Assembly (NCBI GenBank): GCA_022340805.1 | Contig: JAJDNF010000061.1 | Location: 1 to 62,395 of the forward strand | Source: Chromatiaceae bacterium | GTDB lineage: Bacteria > Pseudomonadota > Gammaproteobacteria > Chromatiales > Chromatiaceae | DNA: 62,395 nucleotides | Direction of reading: 5' to 3' | Part shown: positions 1 to 8,810 of the stretch, piece after piece | How the letters are laid out: the number at the start of each line of letters is the position of its first letter | Position numbering within the stretch: position 1 is the stretch's first letter | Notes under the pieces: model-generated | What the model saw: only the letters and a program-made list of their open reading frames with translations | What the model was told of the DNA's origin: nothing | Database searches by the model: none | Program-made: the position numbers and the translations under genes

Positions 1-128
1 AGTCCAGCGCGGCCTGAGCCCGAACAGGACAGACTGTCACGTCGAATACAAGGGCCGAAGAACGCATCGAACGCCTTCCAAATGCCACGCAACACCATGT
101 GCCCGTCCGCCTTCATGCAATTTGCAGG
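1..128. other. Left-edge intergenic sequence
   Basis: This is non-coding sequence downstream of the SulP-family gene. I see no convincing gene, terminator or repeat in it. Confidence 0.5.
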
Positions 129-2309
129 CTAGTCCAGCTCCCAGATTAGTCGCCGGTTCATATTGTCCATCCTGGCGCCCATGGTCCTCGCCACAAGTTC
201 ATGAACCACGGCCATTTCCCCGGCCTTCTCGGCGTCCAGAAAATAGAGCACCGAAGGCCTGTCAGCGATCACCGATGCGGTTCGTGTTTTCGTCACGGTA
301 TAGCTGGACAGTTCACCGATGACCGAACCCGGGCTGAATTTCCTGACGCGCTGCAACAGCCCCTGACCTGTACTGACCACCGCGGACATGGAACCTGACT
401 CGAGAATAAACAGGCCCGTGCCGGGATCACCCTGGTGAAACAGAAAATCGCCGCTTTGACACTCGTGTCTGACCATGACATCCAATAACAGCTGGACCTT
501 TTTCTTGCTACCCAGCAGATCCATGAGATGATCCCGAACCGAAACCGAATGCGTGTCATCCGAATATTTTTTCAGCAGGATCTCTTCCATCTTCTCCAGC
601 GCAACATCTGTTTCGGAACAGATCAGCGGGCCGCCCGCGGCATTGCTCACTGCATCGAGCGCGATCAGTTGTTCCCCGGTCTGCTTGTCATTGCACGAAT
701 ACAGCAACTGCACATCGTATGCATCGCATATCTGCTTGATCTGCACAAACGCATTCATAGCCGATGCATCGATTCCGGTGACCCTGCGCAAGTCAAGCAG
801 TAACAGCGTAAAGCTGCCGCTTTCGATATCGCCGCGAATAGCGTCCCTGATCGTATTTGCGGTACCGAAGAACAGATAGCCGCGCAGGGTGTATACCTTT
901 GCCTCGGCACCATGCTTCCCTAGGGTCAGGCCGGACGATAGGGATCGCTCGACCGAGCTGCGCTGGTCGTTCAGCGAATACTGATTCTGAATGGCGGGGA
1001 TCCTGCTGTAGCGCAGAACGAACACCAATACGGTCAGGATAATGCCGATCAGCACCCCCTGCATGAAGCCCAGGATTACGACCGCTGCAAAAATAATGCA
1101 GACAATCGCATAATCCGACGCGCTGAAATTGCGCACATTGAGATACATCCAATCATAGAACAGCTTAAAAGCGAACAGGAAAATCGTCGCCGCAATCAAA
1201 GCCTTGGGCGTAAAGCTGACCAGCCAGTCACCACTCAGTGCAACCAGCAGGCACACTGCGCCTGACGTCAGCGGCATCCAGCGGGTGCTTGCACCAAAGC
1301 CGGCAAAGAGGATCGATGCCGATGCGTCCGTATAGCCAGGGGGACTGCAAATGATGCCGCACAACAAATTGCCACCACCCAGTCGTTTCATCTCATCAAC
1401 AGTGCGAATTTTTGCCTTGAGATTGATGGCGGCCATCGCTGACAGGTTCATAGATGCGGCCAGCATGGTCAAAAAAACTATGGTTATCAGCTGCGGTACT
1501 ACCGAGACAATAAAGCCGGTATCGACATCGGCGAAGCTGAGGTTGGTCAACATCTGCGAAATCCCACCCTCCGCCGCCTGAATATCGAACATCCAGCCAT
1601 CTGCTCGCAAGGCAGAAACATCATGGCCTGCCAGCGCCGAAATGCCGTAAAAAAGCGCGACAATGGAGGCGGCGGCCGCGGGTAGAGACCAGTTTTTCTT
1701 GACCTTGCCGGTAACGGCGACCAGATATACCCCACCCGAAACATACAGCAGCAATTTGAGCAGATCATCGTCCTGCTGCAGATGCCGCCATAACTCGATT
1801 GAAATCGAGGTGTCGATGGCGACCATAACGCCAGCATCCAATAACAACCAGCCGATGCCCGCCATGAATCCGCAGATAACCGGATAGGGCAACAATTCGA
1901 GCAGGCGCAATATCTGCAGGCGACATGCGAGGAAAAAGGCGATCGAAACCGATAACGAGACGATGCTCATTATCGCCAGTATGGTCGACAGGCCTCGCAT
2001 CGAAGCAGCCTGTTCACCAAGGCTGGCAATCATGGCCAGCGCGACAGATCCATTCAACTCCACCGCCTGTTCATCGATCGCGATCAGATGTACCGGCGCC
2101 CTGCTGCTAAGGGCGATGAAAACCGTTAACAGTGCCCACCCTCCCAGCATAATAACCAGGCCGAGCGGTAGAAAGATTGTCAGCACATTGGCAAAAATGA
2201 TGCTCGCAAAGGCGTAGCACCACAGTGCCGAATCGATACCATCGACGACCCCCAGTGCGATATTGGGCAGTAAGACTTTGCTGTCGTAACCGGTTTTCTG
2301 GAAAATCAT
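129..2309 (-). CDS. SulP-family anion transporter with STAS and cyclic-nucleotide-binding domains
   Basis: Predicted inner-membrane anion transporter of the SulP/SLC26 family (sulfate, bicarbonate or dicarboxylate; the substrate cannot be read from sequence). From the ATG at 2309 it is 726 aa. About the first 440 residues are a run of hydrophobic helices. A STAS domain follows at about 470-590 (TGIDASAMNAF region). The C-terminus, about 605-720, is a CAP_ED cyclic-nucleotide-binding-like domain (HQGDPGTGLFILESG, then PGSVIGELS). A GTG at 2393 would add 28 residues but runs into the region in front of the divergent neighbour, so the internal ATG is preferred. Fusion of SulP, STAS and CAP_ED suggests direct ligand or domain gating of transport. 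It is divergent from the next gene. Confidence 0.85.
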   Translation of the reverse strand: MIFQKTGYDSKVLLPNIALGVVDGIDSALWCYAFASIIFANVLTIFLPLGLVIMLGGWALLTVFIALSSRAPVHLIAIDEQAVELNGSVALAMIASLGEQAASMRGLSTILAIMSIVSLSVSIAFFLACRLQILRLLELLPYPVICGFMAGIGWLLLDAGVMVAIDTSISIELWRHLQQDDDLLKLLLYVSGGVYLVAVTGKVKKNWSLPAAAASIVALFYGISALAGHDVSALRADGWMFDIQAAEGGISQMLTNLSFADVDTGFIVSVVPQLITIVFLTMLAASMNLSAMAAINLKAKIRTVDEMKRLGGGNLLCGIICSPPGYTDASASILFAGFGASTRWMPLTSGAVCLLVALSGDWLVSFTPKALIAATIFLFAFKLFYDWMYLNVRNFSASDYAIVCIIFAAVVILGFMQGVLIGIILTVLVFVLRYSRIPAIQNQYSLNDQRSSVERSLSSGLTLGKHGAEAKVYTLRGYLFFGTANTIRDAIRGDIESGSFTLLLLDLRRVTGIDASAMNAFVQIKQICDAYDVQLLYSCNDKQTGEQLIALDAVSNAAGGPLICSETDVALEKMEEILLKKYSDDTHSVSVRDHLMDLLGSKKKVQLLLDVMVRHECQSGDFLFHQGDPGTGLFILESGSMSAVVSTGQGLLQRVRKFSPGSVIGELSSYTVTKTRTASVIADRPSVLYFLDAEKAGEMAVVHELVARTMGARMDNMNRRLIWELD

Positions 2310-2528
2310 TCGAGCTGGAGTATAGGCCGCAACAGCCCTTTTTTTGGCGACATTACGCCCGTACCTTGCCCCGCGGCATTGCCAGGCCGCCACCAGGGCT
2401 TTTTCGCCGTGGCACCTCTGTGCTCGTCGCGGTATATCGCAATCGGGCGATTGCGTTACCCTTGCGCGTGTTCACGCGCCCGCTGGCTCGACCGATTCCG
2501 ACAACCGCTACATGAGCTGATTCACCGA

Positions 2529-4205
2529 ATGGCCACCCCTGCTGACCGCAAGCCTGACGCCCCTCCGCGAGGCACCGCATCCCCGCATCGCCTGTGGCGC
2601 TGGTTTGATCGCAACATCCTCGAGTTGGGCCGCGAGATGCGGCTGTCTTTCCTGCCACCGTTGATGGTCTATGCAGCTGCCGGCATTTCCGGCCTGACCG
2701 GCATCGTAGGAACCTTTTTCGTCAAGGACTACCTGAGCCTTTCCGCCGAGTTCCTGGCCGCGCTGGCTTTCTGGGCCGGCATCCCCTGGGCCCTGAAGAT
2801 GCCACTGGGCCACCTCGTAGACCTCGTCTGGCGTTACAAGGCCGGGTTGGTGTTTCTGGGCGCTGGCATGATCACCGGCAGCCTGCTGATCATGCTCGGG
2901 CTACTCGCCGACCCCGATGCGATGGCGCGGATGATGCGGGTCGAGGCCTGGTATGTCTTCAGCGTGCTGTTGGCCCCGGTCGGTTACGTGGTCCAGGACG
3001 TGGTCGCCGATGCGATGACGGTGGAGGCCGTGCCCCGGGTCGATGCGCATGGTGAGGCGTTTGACGCCGCGAGCCGACGCCTCATGCATACGACCATGCA
3101 GACCCTCGGCAGGGTCGCGATCATCGGTGGCGGTGTATTCGTGGCTCTGCTCAACGTGCTGCTGTTTCAAGACGTCGAGACGATGCCGGAAACGCAGAAA
3201 GTCGCGACCTATATCCGCATCTACGAGTTCGCGCTCGCCATCCCGATCGTATCGGTGCTCGGTGTGGCACTCGGCGGTTCGATGAAACGCCGCCAACTCA
3301 CGCGGTTGCGCGAAAGCGGCATGGCCGCGGGTGAGGCCGAGAAACTCGCCTTCGGCCAGAACGAGAAAACGGAACCGAATTGGTGGATTCTGGCAGGTGG
3401 TATTGGATTCGTCGTGTTCACCATCGCCATGGGGCTCAGCGAGATCGACTACAACAAGGAAATCATCTTCGCGGGCTCCATGGCGATCGTCTTGTTCCTG
3501 ATGAGCCGGCTGATCAGGGTACTCGAACCGGAGGACCGTCTGGTTCTGGTAGGCACGGCGGTGATCATCTTCATCTACCGTGCCATGCCCACGCCGGGTG
3601 CCGGCCAGACCTGGTGGATGATCGACGAACTCGGCTTCGACCAGCAGTTCCTGGCCGTGTTATCGCTGATCAGCAGCGCCCTGACTTTGTTCGGCATGTT
3701 TATTTTCCGCCGCTTCATGGCGGAGCGCTCAATCGCCTATGTGATCGTATTTCTGACGCTTGCCGGATCGTTGCTGTACCTGCCGATAGTCGGCATGTTC
3801 TACGGGCTGCACCAATGGACTGCCGCGCTGACGGGTGGCATCGTCGATGCGCATTTCATCGCCCTGGTGGACACGGCATTGGAATCGCCGCTGGGTCAGA
3901 TCGCGATGATCCCGATGCTCGCCTGGATCGCGAACTCCGCACCCAGGCATCTCAAGGCGACCTTCTTTGCCGTGATGGCATCCTTCACCAACCTGGCACT
4001 GTCGGCGAGCCAGCTCGGGACCAAGTATCTCAACCAGATCTTCACGGTGACCCGCGAGGTCAGGGACCGCGCCACCGGTACCATCACGGTCCCCTCAGAC
4101 TACAGCGATCTCGGATGGTTGATGTTGACCGCCATGCTGCTGGGGTTGTGCGTACCGATCGCCGCGGTATTGCTGATAAGAGCCACCCGCTTGAAAAGCG
4201 CCTAG
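2529..4205 (+). CDS. BT1/MFS-like multi-spanning transporter
   Basis: Predicted polytopic inner-membrane protein of about 558 aa with roughly 12 hydrophobic segments. The N-terminal part (FFVKDYLSLSAEFLAALAFW, then PWALKMPLGHLVDLVWR) resembles the folate-biopterin transporter (BT1) branch of the major facilitator superfamily, where a charged loop follows the second helix. The substrate is unknown. The frame is open from 2379, but the N-terminal 50 residues are low-quality arginine-rich sequence, so the ATG at 2529 is preferred. It is transcribed divergently from the SulP gene and no partner gene suggests a pathway. Confidence 0.7.
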   Translation: MATPADRKPDAPPRGTASPHRLWRWFDRNILELGREMRLSFLPPLMVYAAAGISGLTGIVGTFFVKDYLSLSAEFLAALAFWAGIPWALKMPLGHLVDLVWRYKAGLVFLGAGMITGSLLIMLGLLADPDAMARMMRVEAWYVFSVLLAPVGYVVQDVVADAMTVEAVPRVDAHGEAFDAASRRLMHTTMQTLGRVAIIGGGVFVALLNVLLFQDVETMPETQKVATYIRIYEFALAIPIVSVLGVALGGSMKRRQLTRLRESGMAAGEAEKLAFGQNEKTEPNWWILAGGIGFVVFTIAMGLSEIDYNKEIIFAGSMAIVLFLMSRLIRVLEPEDRLVLVGTAVIIFIYRAMPTPGAGQTWWMIDELGFDQQFLAVLSLISSALTLFGMFIFRRFMAERSIAYVIVFLTLAGSLLYLPIVGMFYGLHQWTAALTGGIVDAHFIALVDTALESPLGQIAMIPMLAWIANSAPRHLKATFFAVMASFTNLALSASQLGTKYLNQIFTVTREVRDRATGTITVPSDYSDLGWLMLTAMLLGLCVPIAAVLLIRATRLKSA

Positions 4206-4421
4206 TGTGGTGCGTGGCCCTGTTTGGCCGTTGTTGTGGGGGCCCATAGGGGCAGGCACTCGGGCGATTCTAGGCGCATGACCTAACGCGCCGGATTACC
4301 GCGCTCAGGCTGCAATACGCTGCGCTATCGGACCCTACCGTCATTGTCGAGGCATGCGATGCAATGTGCCGCTAAATGCCGAGCAACGCACCGGCCTCCC
4401 GGGCCCTCCGTCTCCCCGACC
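4206..4421. other. Intergenic region carrying a dispersed repeat
   Basis: Convergent gap between the transporter and the hydrolase gene. It contains one copy of the short dispersed repeat annotated separately at 4311-4376. No reading frame with coding character is present. Confidence 0.5.
4311..4376. repeat. Dispersed palindrome-like repeat, copy 1
   Basis: Begins TGCAATACGCTGCGCTAT and continues through CCCTACCGTCATTGTCGAGG to GATGCAATG. The same order of blocks is seen at 55624-55690, and the core is seen in inverted orientation at 8690-8735. All copies lie between genes. It looks like a REP-type extragenic element. The length and boundaries are judged by eye. Confidence 0.6.
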
Positions 4422-5885
4422 CTACCGTCCAGTCAGCCCGAGGAACGCCAGTACCCGTGCCTCCACATAGGGATAAAAGGGGTTCCAGCGCAACCGCAAC
4501 ATGTCCGATGCGGGGATCAGGAGCACGCCCCGCTCGCCGCGCAGCGCGATGTCACCGAGGTGGATGCCCGGACTCTTCGGCGCCGGCCGGCTGCCGTAGA
4601 GCGGGTCCGACGGTGGAAACGGCAATGCAACATGGGCCAGTGAATACACGTCCTCGGGCCAGGAGAGAGCGAGATCCGATTCGATCAGCTCGGCGTCGCC
4701 GGGTCGCTTGCTTCGTGAGACCACCCTTCGACTGTAGGCATTTTCGTTGCTTACCAGGCTCAGCGTATAGGGCGGATCCAGGTCTTTTCGCAATGCCCCG
4801 ATCACGCCGATGGGGTCTGATTTCATGATTGGCTCTATCTCGACCATACGGTTGATGTCGAACAGCACCAGCTCGTGATCGCCCTCCGGCAGCCGTTCGA
4901 ACAAGCCGTCGACCAGCGCCGTGGTCGACACCGTGGCGTCGACCACCGACGAGAACGCCAACAGCGGTGGGAAATGCGCCAATCCGCCGGTCGCGCTGAG
5001 TCTATCCAGGCCTTTCTGGATCCGGTTGGTCAGGCGGTACACCAGATCCCCTGCGTTGACCGCGAAAGAGCTGTATTTGTAGGGATCGTATTCAGGCTGG
5101 ATGGCGTTCCAGGCGAGCTTGTCAAGCCCGAGCAGATGTCCCAGGCGCGCCTGCCAAACGGCAAAGGCCGCAACCGAGGCAACACCAATGGCGGGCGACA
5201 GCAGGACCAGGCCATCGACTTTCGGCAGCCCCCCATCCTCCAAGCTCTCGAGCGCGTAGTGCACGGCCAGGGCGGCCCCGTTGGAGTAGCCGACGATATA
5301 GATCGGGCGCCCCGCTGCCTGATCGGCCAGGTGCCGTACGGCGAGGCGCACCGCCGCGGCCATGTCCTGCCAAGTAACCTCGACCAGTCCCGACGGCGCC
5401 GTGCCATGCCCGGGCAGACGTAGGCCCAATACCAGTGCGCCGGCGGCGTTGAGCCGCTGGCCCAGATTGCGCAGACTGTAGGGCGAGTCGGACATCCCGT
5501 GCAGCAACAGTACAGCGGCCTTGGGTGCCTCGGCTGCGAGCACGAAGCTGCGATTCCAGTTCGGTGACCAACGCGCCGGGTCCGACAGGCTGCCCCTGTT
5601 GTAACGGTTGAGCTGGCGCCGCTGTTCGGGCGGAATCTTGTTGTAAACCTGTTCGTTCAACTGGGCGAACAGCCGCTCCTCCATTGCCAGGTAGTCCGTG
5701 AGAGTCTGCGCCTCGGAGTGAGCGGTGAACTCCCGGTCCAGGTCCACCAGGTGCCAGAGGTCCAGGTCCGGCCGGCTCGCCATGTAAGCGACGAAGCCGA
5801 CGATGAGTACTAACAGCGCGCCGCTGGCGCTGTAGAGCGCAGCGGAGACCAGACCCCGAACCAGCCGCGTCGCCCGAATTCGCAT
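4422..5885 (-). CDS. Membrane-anchored alpha/beta hydrolase (lysophospholipase/S33-like)
   Basis: Predicted serine hydrolase of 487 aa. The N-terminus has one hydrophobic segment at about residues 11-35, which suggests an inner-membrane anchor with the catalytic domain outside the cytoplasm. The oxyanion region is LLLHGMSDSPYSLR (about 127-140), and the nucleophile elbow is G-Y-S-N-G with Ser201. Asp316 (SSVVDATVS) and His418 (YSLAHVALP) are the likely remaining triad residues. It resembles the monoglyceride-lipase/lysophospholipase group, but the substrate is unknown. The gene stands alone, convergent with the upstream transporter. Confidence 0.75.
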   Translation of the reverse strand: MRIRATRLVRGLVSAALYSASGALLVLIVGFVAYMASRPDLDLWHLVDLDREFTAHSEAQTLTDYLAMEERLFAQLNEQVYNKIPPEQRRQLNRYNRGSLSDPARWSPNWNRSFVLAAEAPKAAVLLLHGMSDSPYSLRNLGQRLNAAGALVLGLRLPGHGTAPSGLVEVTWQDMAAAVRLAVRHLADQAAGRPIYIVGYSNGAALAVHYALESLEDGGLPKVDGLVLLSPAIGVASVAAFAVWQARLGHLLGLDKLAWNAIQPEYDPYKYSSFAVNAGDLVYRLTNRIQKGLDRLSATGGLAHFPPLLAFSSVVDATVSTTALVDGLFERLPEGDHELVLFDINRMVEIEPIMKSDPIGVIGALRKDLDPPYTLSLVSNENAYSRRVVSRSKRPGDAELIESDLALSWPEDVYSLAHVALPFPPSDPLYGSRPAPKSPGIHLGDIALRGERGVLLIPASDMLRLRWNPFYPYVEARVLAFLGLTGR

Positions 5886-5969
5886 GTTGGTTCCTCGCGT
5901 GGTTGAACACCGAAAGACGTGGTCGCTCGCGTACAGCTGGCCCGGGCAGCGACAGCCGGCCCGCTGCCT

Positions 5970-6197
5970 TTAGACGGTAATCGTACGCTTCTCCCTGGCC
6001 GCCACCCGCCGCTGCCAGGACTCGCGCGCGGCTTGCGGCAGGGACTTATAGTTGATCAATATCGAATCGCTCCACCCCGGCCGACTGATGGCCTTGCGCA
6101 CTTCCTCCGCCACTTGCTCGGGACTGTGGCATTCGGTCAGTTCCAGGTAAAGCCCTGACTCTCCACTCGTGAACTTGGATTCGATGAAAATGCCCAT
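5970..6197 (-). CDS. Small conserved-looking protein of unknown function
   Basis: A 75-aa product starting MGIFIESKFTSGESGLYLEL. It is rich in charged residues, has no signal peptide or membrane segment, and ends with a basic patch (RRVAAREKRT). The frame continues upstream to 6299, but that extension is cysteine-rich and non-coding in character, so the ATG at 6197 is chosen. It lies just upstream of the hydrolase gene on the same strand with an 84-bp gap and may be co-transcribed. I do not recognise a family. Confidence 0.5.
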   Translation of the reverse strand: MGIFIESKFTSGESGLYLELTECHSPEQVAEEVRKAISRPGWSDSILINYKSLPQAARESWQRRVAAREKRTITV

Positions 6198-6461
6198 GCC
6201 TACGCCCTCTCGAGTTATGCAGGTGCAGAATGGTATCGGGCAGGGGCAGTGCGTGACCTGTCTCTGCACGCCATTCGCTTGTCCCGTGGAAAGCAACAAC
6301 CCGCATGAGCAAGGCGGAAAATGTCAGATCACCCGATTCGACCGCTGCTCGGCGGGGCCGGATCTGGGCTCAAGGTGGCTCGGGTTCATGCCGACTTCGA
6401 ACGGCCTAAATCTGCTAGCCTAGCAGCATCATCGCGGTCGATAGTTCCAGTGGAGGAAAGA

Positions 6462-6908
6462 ATGCCGACCAACCGTGCGGTAATCAGCAAGAGGATGCGC
6501 TCAGCACTGCTGTTATCGGCCGTAGCCCTCGCATCGGCCAGCCTGTCGGCGGCGGAAACGACCATGGAACAGGCCGCAATCGAGGCACTGCAGCAGCAGA
6601 TCCGCGACCTCCAGGTACGCGTCGACAGACTGGAGGGAAAGGTCCAGCAGGGTCTGCCGGTCAACGCCGCACAGACGGTGCAACCCATCCCCGGTGGCTG
6701 GCGCAAGGCAGCCAACTGGAGCCTGCTGATCAAGGGCATGACCGACGGTGAGGTGATCGATATCCTCGGCGAGCCGCAGCAGCAGCGCTCCGCCAACAAG
6801 TTCGAATTCTGGGAATACGGCGACGGCATGGCGAGGCTGTACATGCGGCGCCTAAAGAGCTGGGACATCCCGACCGGCATCGACGACCAGTCGAAGCTGA
6901 ATCCCTAG
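6462..6908 (+). CDS. Exported coiled-coil protein with a BamE/SmpA-like C-terminal half
   Basis: A 148-aa product. A strong ribosome-binding site (GGAGGAAAG, 6452-6460) precedes the ATG at 6462 and excludes the longer frame from 6321. It has an N-terminal signal peptide (SALLLSAVALASASLSAA) and then a short coiled coil (about residues 35-65, QQQIRDLQVRVDRLEGKVQQ). The C-terminal segment (LLIKGMTDGEVIDILGEPQ, then FEFWEYGDG) matches the pattern of small SmpA/OmlA-like folds. It is probably periplasmic. The role is unknown. Confidence 0.6.
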   Translation: MPTNRAVISKRMRSALLLSAVALASASLSAAETTMEQAAIEALQQQIRDLQVRVDRLEGKVQQGLPVNAAQTVQPIPGGWRKAANWSLLIKGMTDGEVIDILGEPQQQRSANKFEFWEYGDGMARLYMRRLKSWDIPTGIDDQSKLNP

Positions 6909-7534
6909 CCCCGATTGCCGCCCGGTCCTTGGTTCAGGCCTGAATGGCGAACACGGCGAGCAGGGCCGCCAATATAGGCTGCCTGGATGGGCATCGACCC
7001 CTGGCTGGATTTTCGCCTGCCCGGTTGGGCGCATTTCGCAAATCCGGCTAAAACCCATTGTCCCCCCATATGTTATCGTCAGCTTTGTCGCGCATGCATG
7101 ACAAGGCAGCACCAAGCGGTACCACTGCGCACCAGCCATACGCGCGCCACTGCATATCCAACGGGCTGCTCATGAGTCCAAACCGATTAAGGTTCGGTTG
7201 CGGGTGACCGAAAAAGATATAACCAAGACAATCCAACGGTGATCAGTTACCTAGGTACTGATGGTACGAGCAACACGAGCATGTGGCACTGTTTCCAATA
7301 CCAAGCAGAGACGTGCAATCAAAGACAAGTCCGCGGTAACCGGCGGCGGCGCGACCTCGAGTGTCGCCGCGCACGTATCCGGGCTCTTCGCCGTCTCTGG
7401 TTCCGGGTTCGAATCCCGCATTGCCGTCGAGACTGACGCCGTCATCGGTGCAGCCCACCGTGGCTACTGCGTTCAGCGTAAAGAACCCTGCGAGCCCAAT
7501 TCGGGCTCTCCGAGCAAACGGAAAAGCATTGTTG
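6909..7534. other. Long intergenic region with a tRNA T-arm-like motif
   Basis: 626 bases without a convincing gene. The short frames here have no coding character. It contains an isolated T-arm-like hairpin at 7404-7418 (listed separately) and a short palindrome TACCTAGGTA near 7250. Nothing else could be recognised. Confidence 0.4.
7404..7418 (+). other. Isolated tRNA T-arm-like hairpin
   Basis: CGGG-TTCGAAT-CCCG has a canonical seven-base T-loop and four stem pairs. The fifth pair is mismatched and no matching acceptor, D-arm or anticodon arm is found upstream, so this is not an intact tRNA. It could be a remnant of a tRNA 3' end or an attachment-site core, or a chance match. Confidence 0.3.
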
Positions 7535-8671
7535 ATGGATAGCCAGGGGTCGCGCAGACGCGTAGTTCTGATGGGGCCCGTGTTGCCTTATCGGGGGGGC
7601 ATAGCGCAACACACCACCATGCTGCACCGGGCACTGCCCGAGCTGGCCGAGCGTCTCACGATCTCTTTCAGCCGCCAGTATCCGGCACTGATCTTCCCCG
7701 GCGAAAGTGATCGCGACCCAAGCCATGAAGGACATTGGGAAATCGGTGTCGAGTACCTGATCGATTCCCTGAACCCGCTGTCCTGGCGTAAGGCAGTGAA
7801 TCGCGTTCTGGCCTACGATGCCGACATCGTAGTGCTCCCGTGGTGGTCAGTGTATTGGGTCGTCTGTTTCCGCTACCTCGCGCGCGCTCTGCGTCGCAGA
7901 GGACTGACCGTGGTGTTCTTCTGCCACAATGTGATCGAGCATGAATCCGCTGGATGGAAGACCGCGCTTACCAGGTCGGTACTCAGGCACGGCTGCCGTT
8001 TTGTCGTGCACACGAAGGAAGATGCCGCCCAGCTCCGGCGCTTGATCCCGGGCGCGTCAGTCAGCGTGCATGCGCACCCGATCTATGACCAGTTTCCAGA
8101 GCCGAAACACGAGCTACCCAAGCGTGGCAGCCTGGAGCTGCTTTTCTACGGCTTTGTACGTCCCTACAAGGGCCTGGATGTGCTTGTCGAGGCCATGGCC
8201 CGAACGTCAGAAGGCACCCAGCTGACTATTGCCGGGGAGTTCTGGGCAGACGAAGAGCGGATACGCAGCCGTATCAGAGACCTCGGCCTATCCGATCGCA
8301 TCGAGCTGCGCTCCCGTTATCAAACGGACCAGGAGACCGCGGAATTGTTCGCGCGCAGTGATGTTGTCATTCTGCCCTACCGCAGTGCCACGGGGTCCGG
8401 GGTGGTGCCAGTCGCATACCACTACGACAAGCCGGTAATTGCGACCCGAGTTGGTGGCCTACCCGAGGTCGTGGATGACGGCAAGACGGGAATACTAATC
8501 CCAGCTGACAGCGTCGATGCCCTGGCTGAAGCGATCAATGGCCTTACACGGGATGACGCTGCCGGCATGGTCCCCGCTATCCGGGCTATGAAACATGGCA
8601 TGACCTGGACTTCCCTGGCATCCACGTTGTTGGATGCACCCAAGGTCAGCGCTTGCTCCCCGGTGTATTAA
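7535..8671 (+). CDS. GT4-type glycosyltransferase
   Basis: Predicted retaining GT-B glycosyltransferase of 378 aa that uses a nucleotide sugar. The N-terminal Rossmann half starts VVLMGPVLPYRGGIAQHT. The C-terminal half carries the donor-site pattern (RSDVVILPYRSATGSG, then PVIATRVGGLPEVV) typical of glycosyltransferase group 1. The frame is open from 7361, but the first 58 residues are serine/proline-rich filler and the ATG at 7535 directly precedes the conserved start, so it is preferred. No other polysaccharide genes are adjacent, so the acceptor is unknown. Confidence 0.8.
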   Translation: MDSQGSRRRVVLMGPVLPYRGGIAQHTTMLHRALPELAERLTISFSRQYPALIFPGESDRDPSHEGHWEIGVEYLIDSLNPLSWRKAVNRVLAYDADIVVLPWWSVYWVVCFRYLARALRRRGLTVVFFCHNVIEHESAGWKTALTRSVLRHGCRFVVHTKEDAAQLRRLIPGASVSVHAHPIYDQFPEPKHELPKRGSLELLFYGFVRPYKGLDVLVEAMARTSEGTQLTIAGEFWADEERIRSRIRDLGLSDRIELRSRYQTDQETAELFARSDVVILPYRSATGSGVVPVAYHYDKPVIATRVGGLPEVVDDGKTGILIPADSVDALAEAINGLTRDDAAGMVPAIRAMKHGMTWTSLASTLLDAPKVSACSPVY

Positions 8672-8810
8672 ATCTCCAGCCCCGACGTTGATGATAGGGC
8701 GCAATAGCGCAGCGTGCTGCATCGCAACCGTCATTGTCAGGTGCATTCCGGCCTTCGCCCGATGCACCCAACGAGGATCACAGCCCCGTCACGCTCTACC
8801 GCGCAGACAC
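8672..8810. repeat. Intergenic gap with dispersed repeat, copy 2 (inverted)
   Basis: The core at about 8690-8735, read on the minus strand, gives GATGCAGCACGCTGCGCTAT followed by TGCGCCCTATCATC. This matches the TGCAATACGCTGCGCTAT copies at 4311 and 55624. It sits between two convergent genes. No terminator with a T-tract was seen. Confidence 0.5.

Noticed and set aside
7261..7542. 93-aa frame upstream of the glycosyltransferase
   Set aside because: No ribosome-binding site, no recognisable pattern, and it crosses the true start of the glycosyltransferase in another frame.
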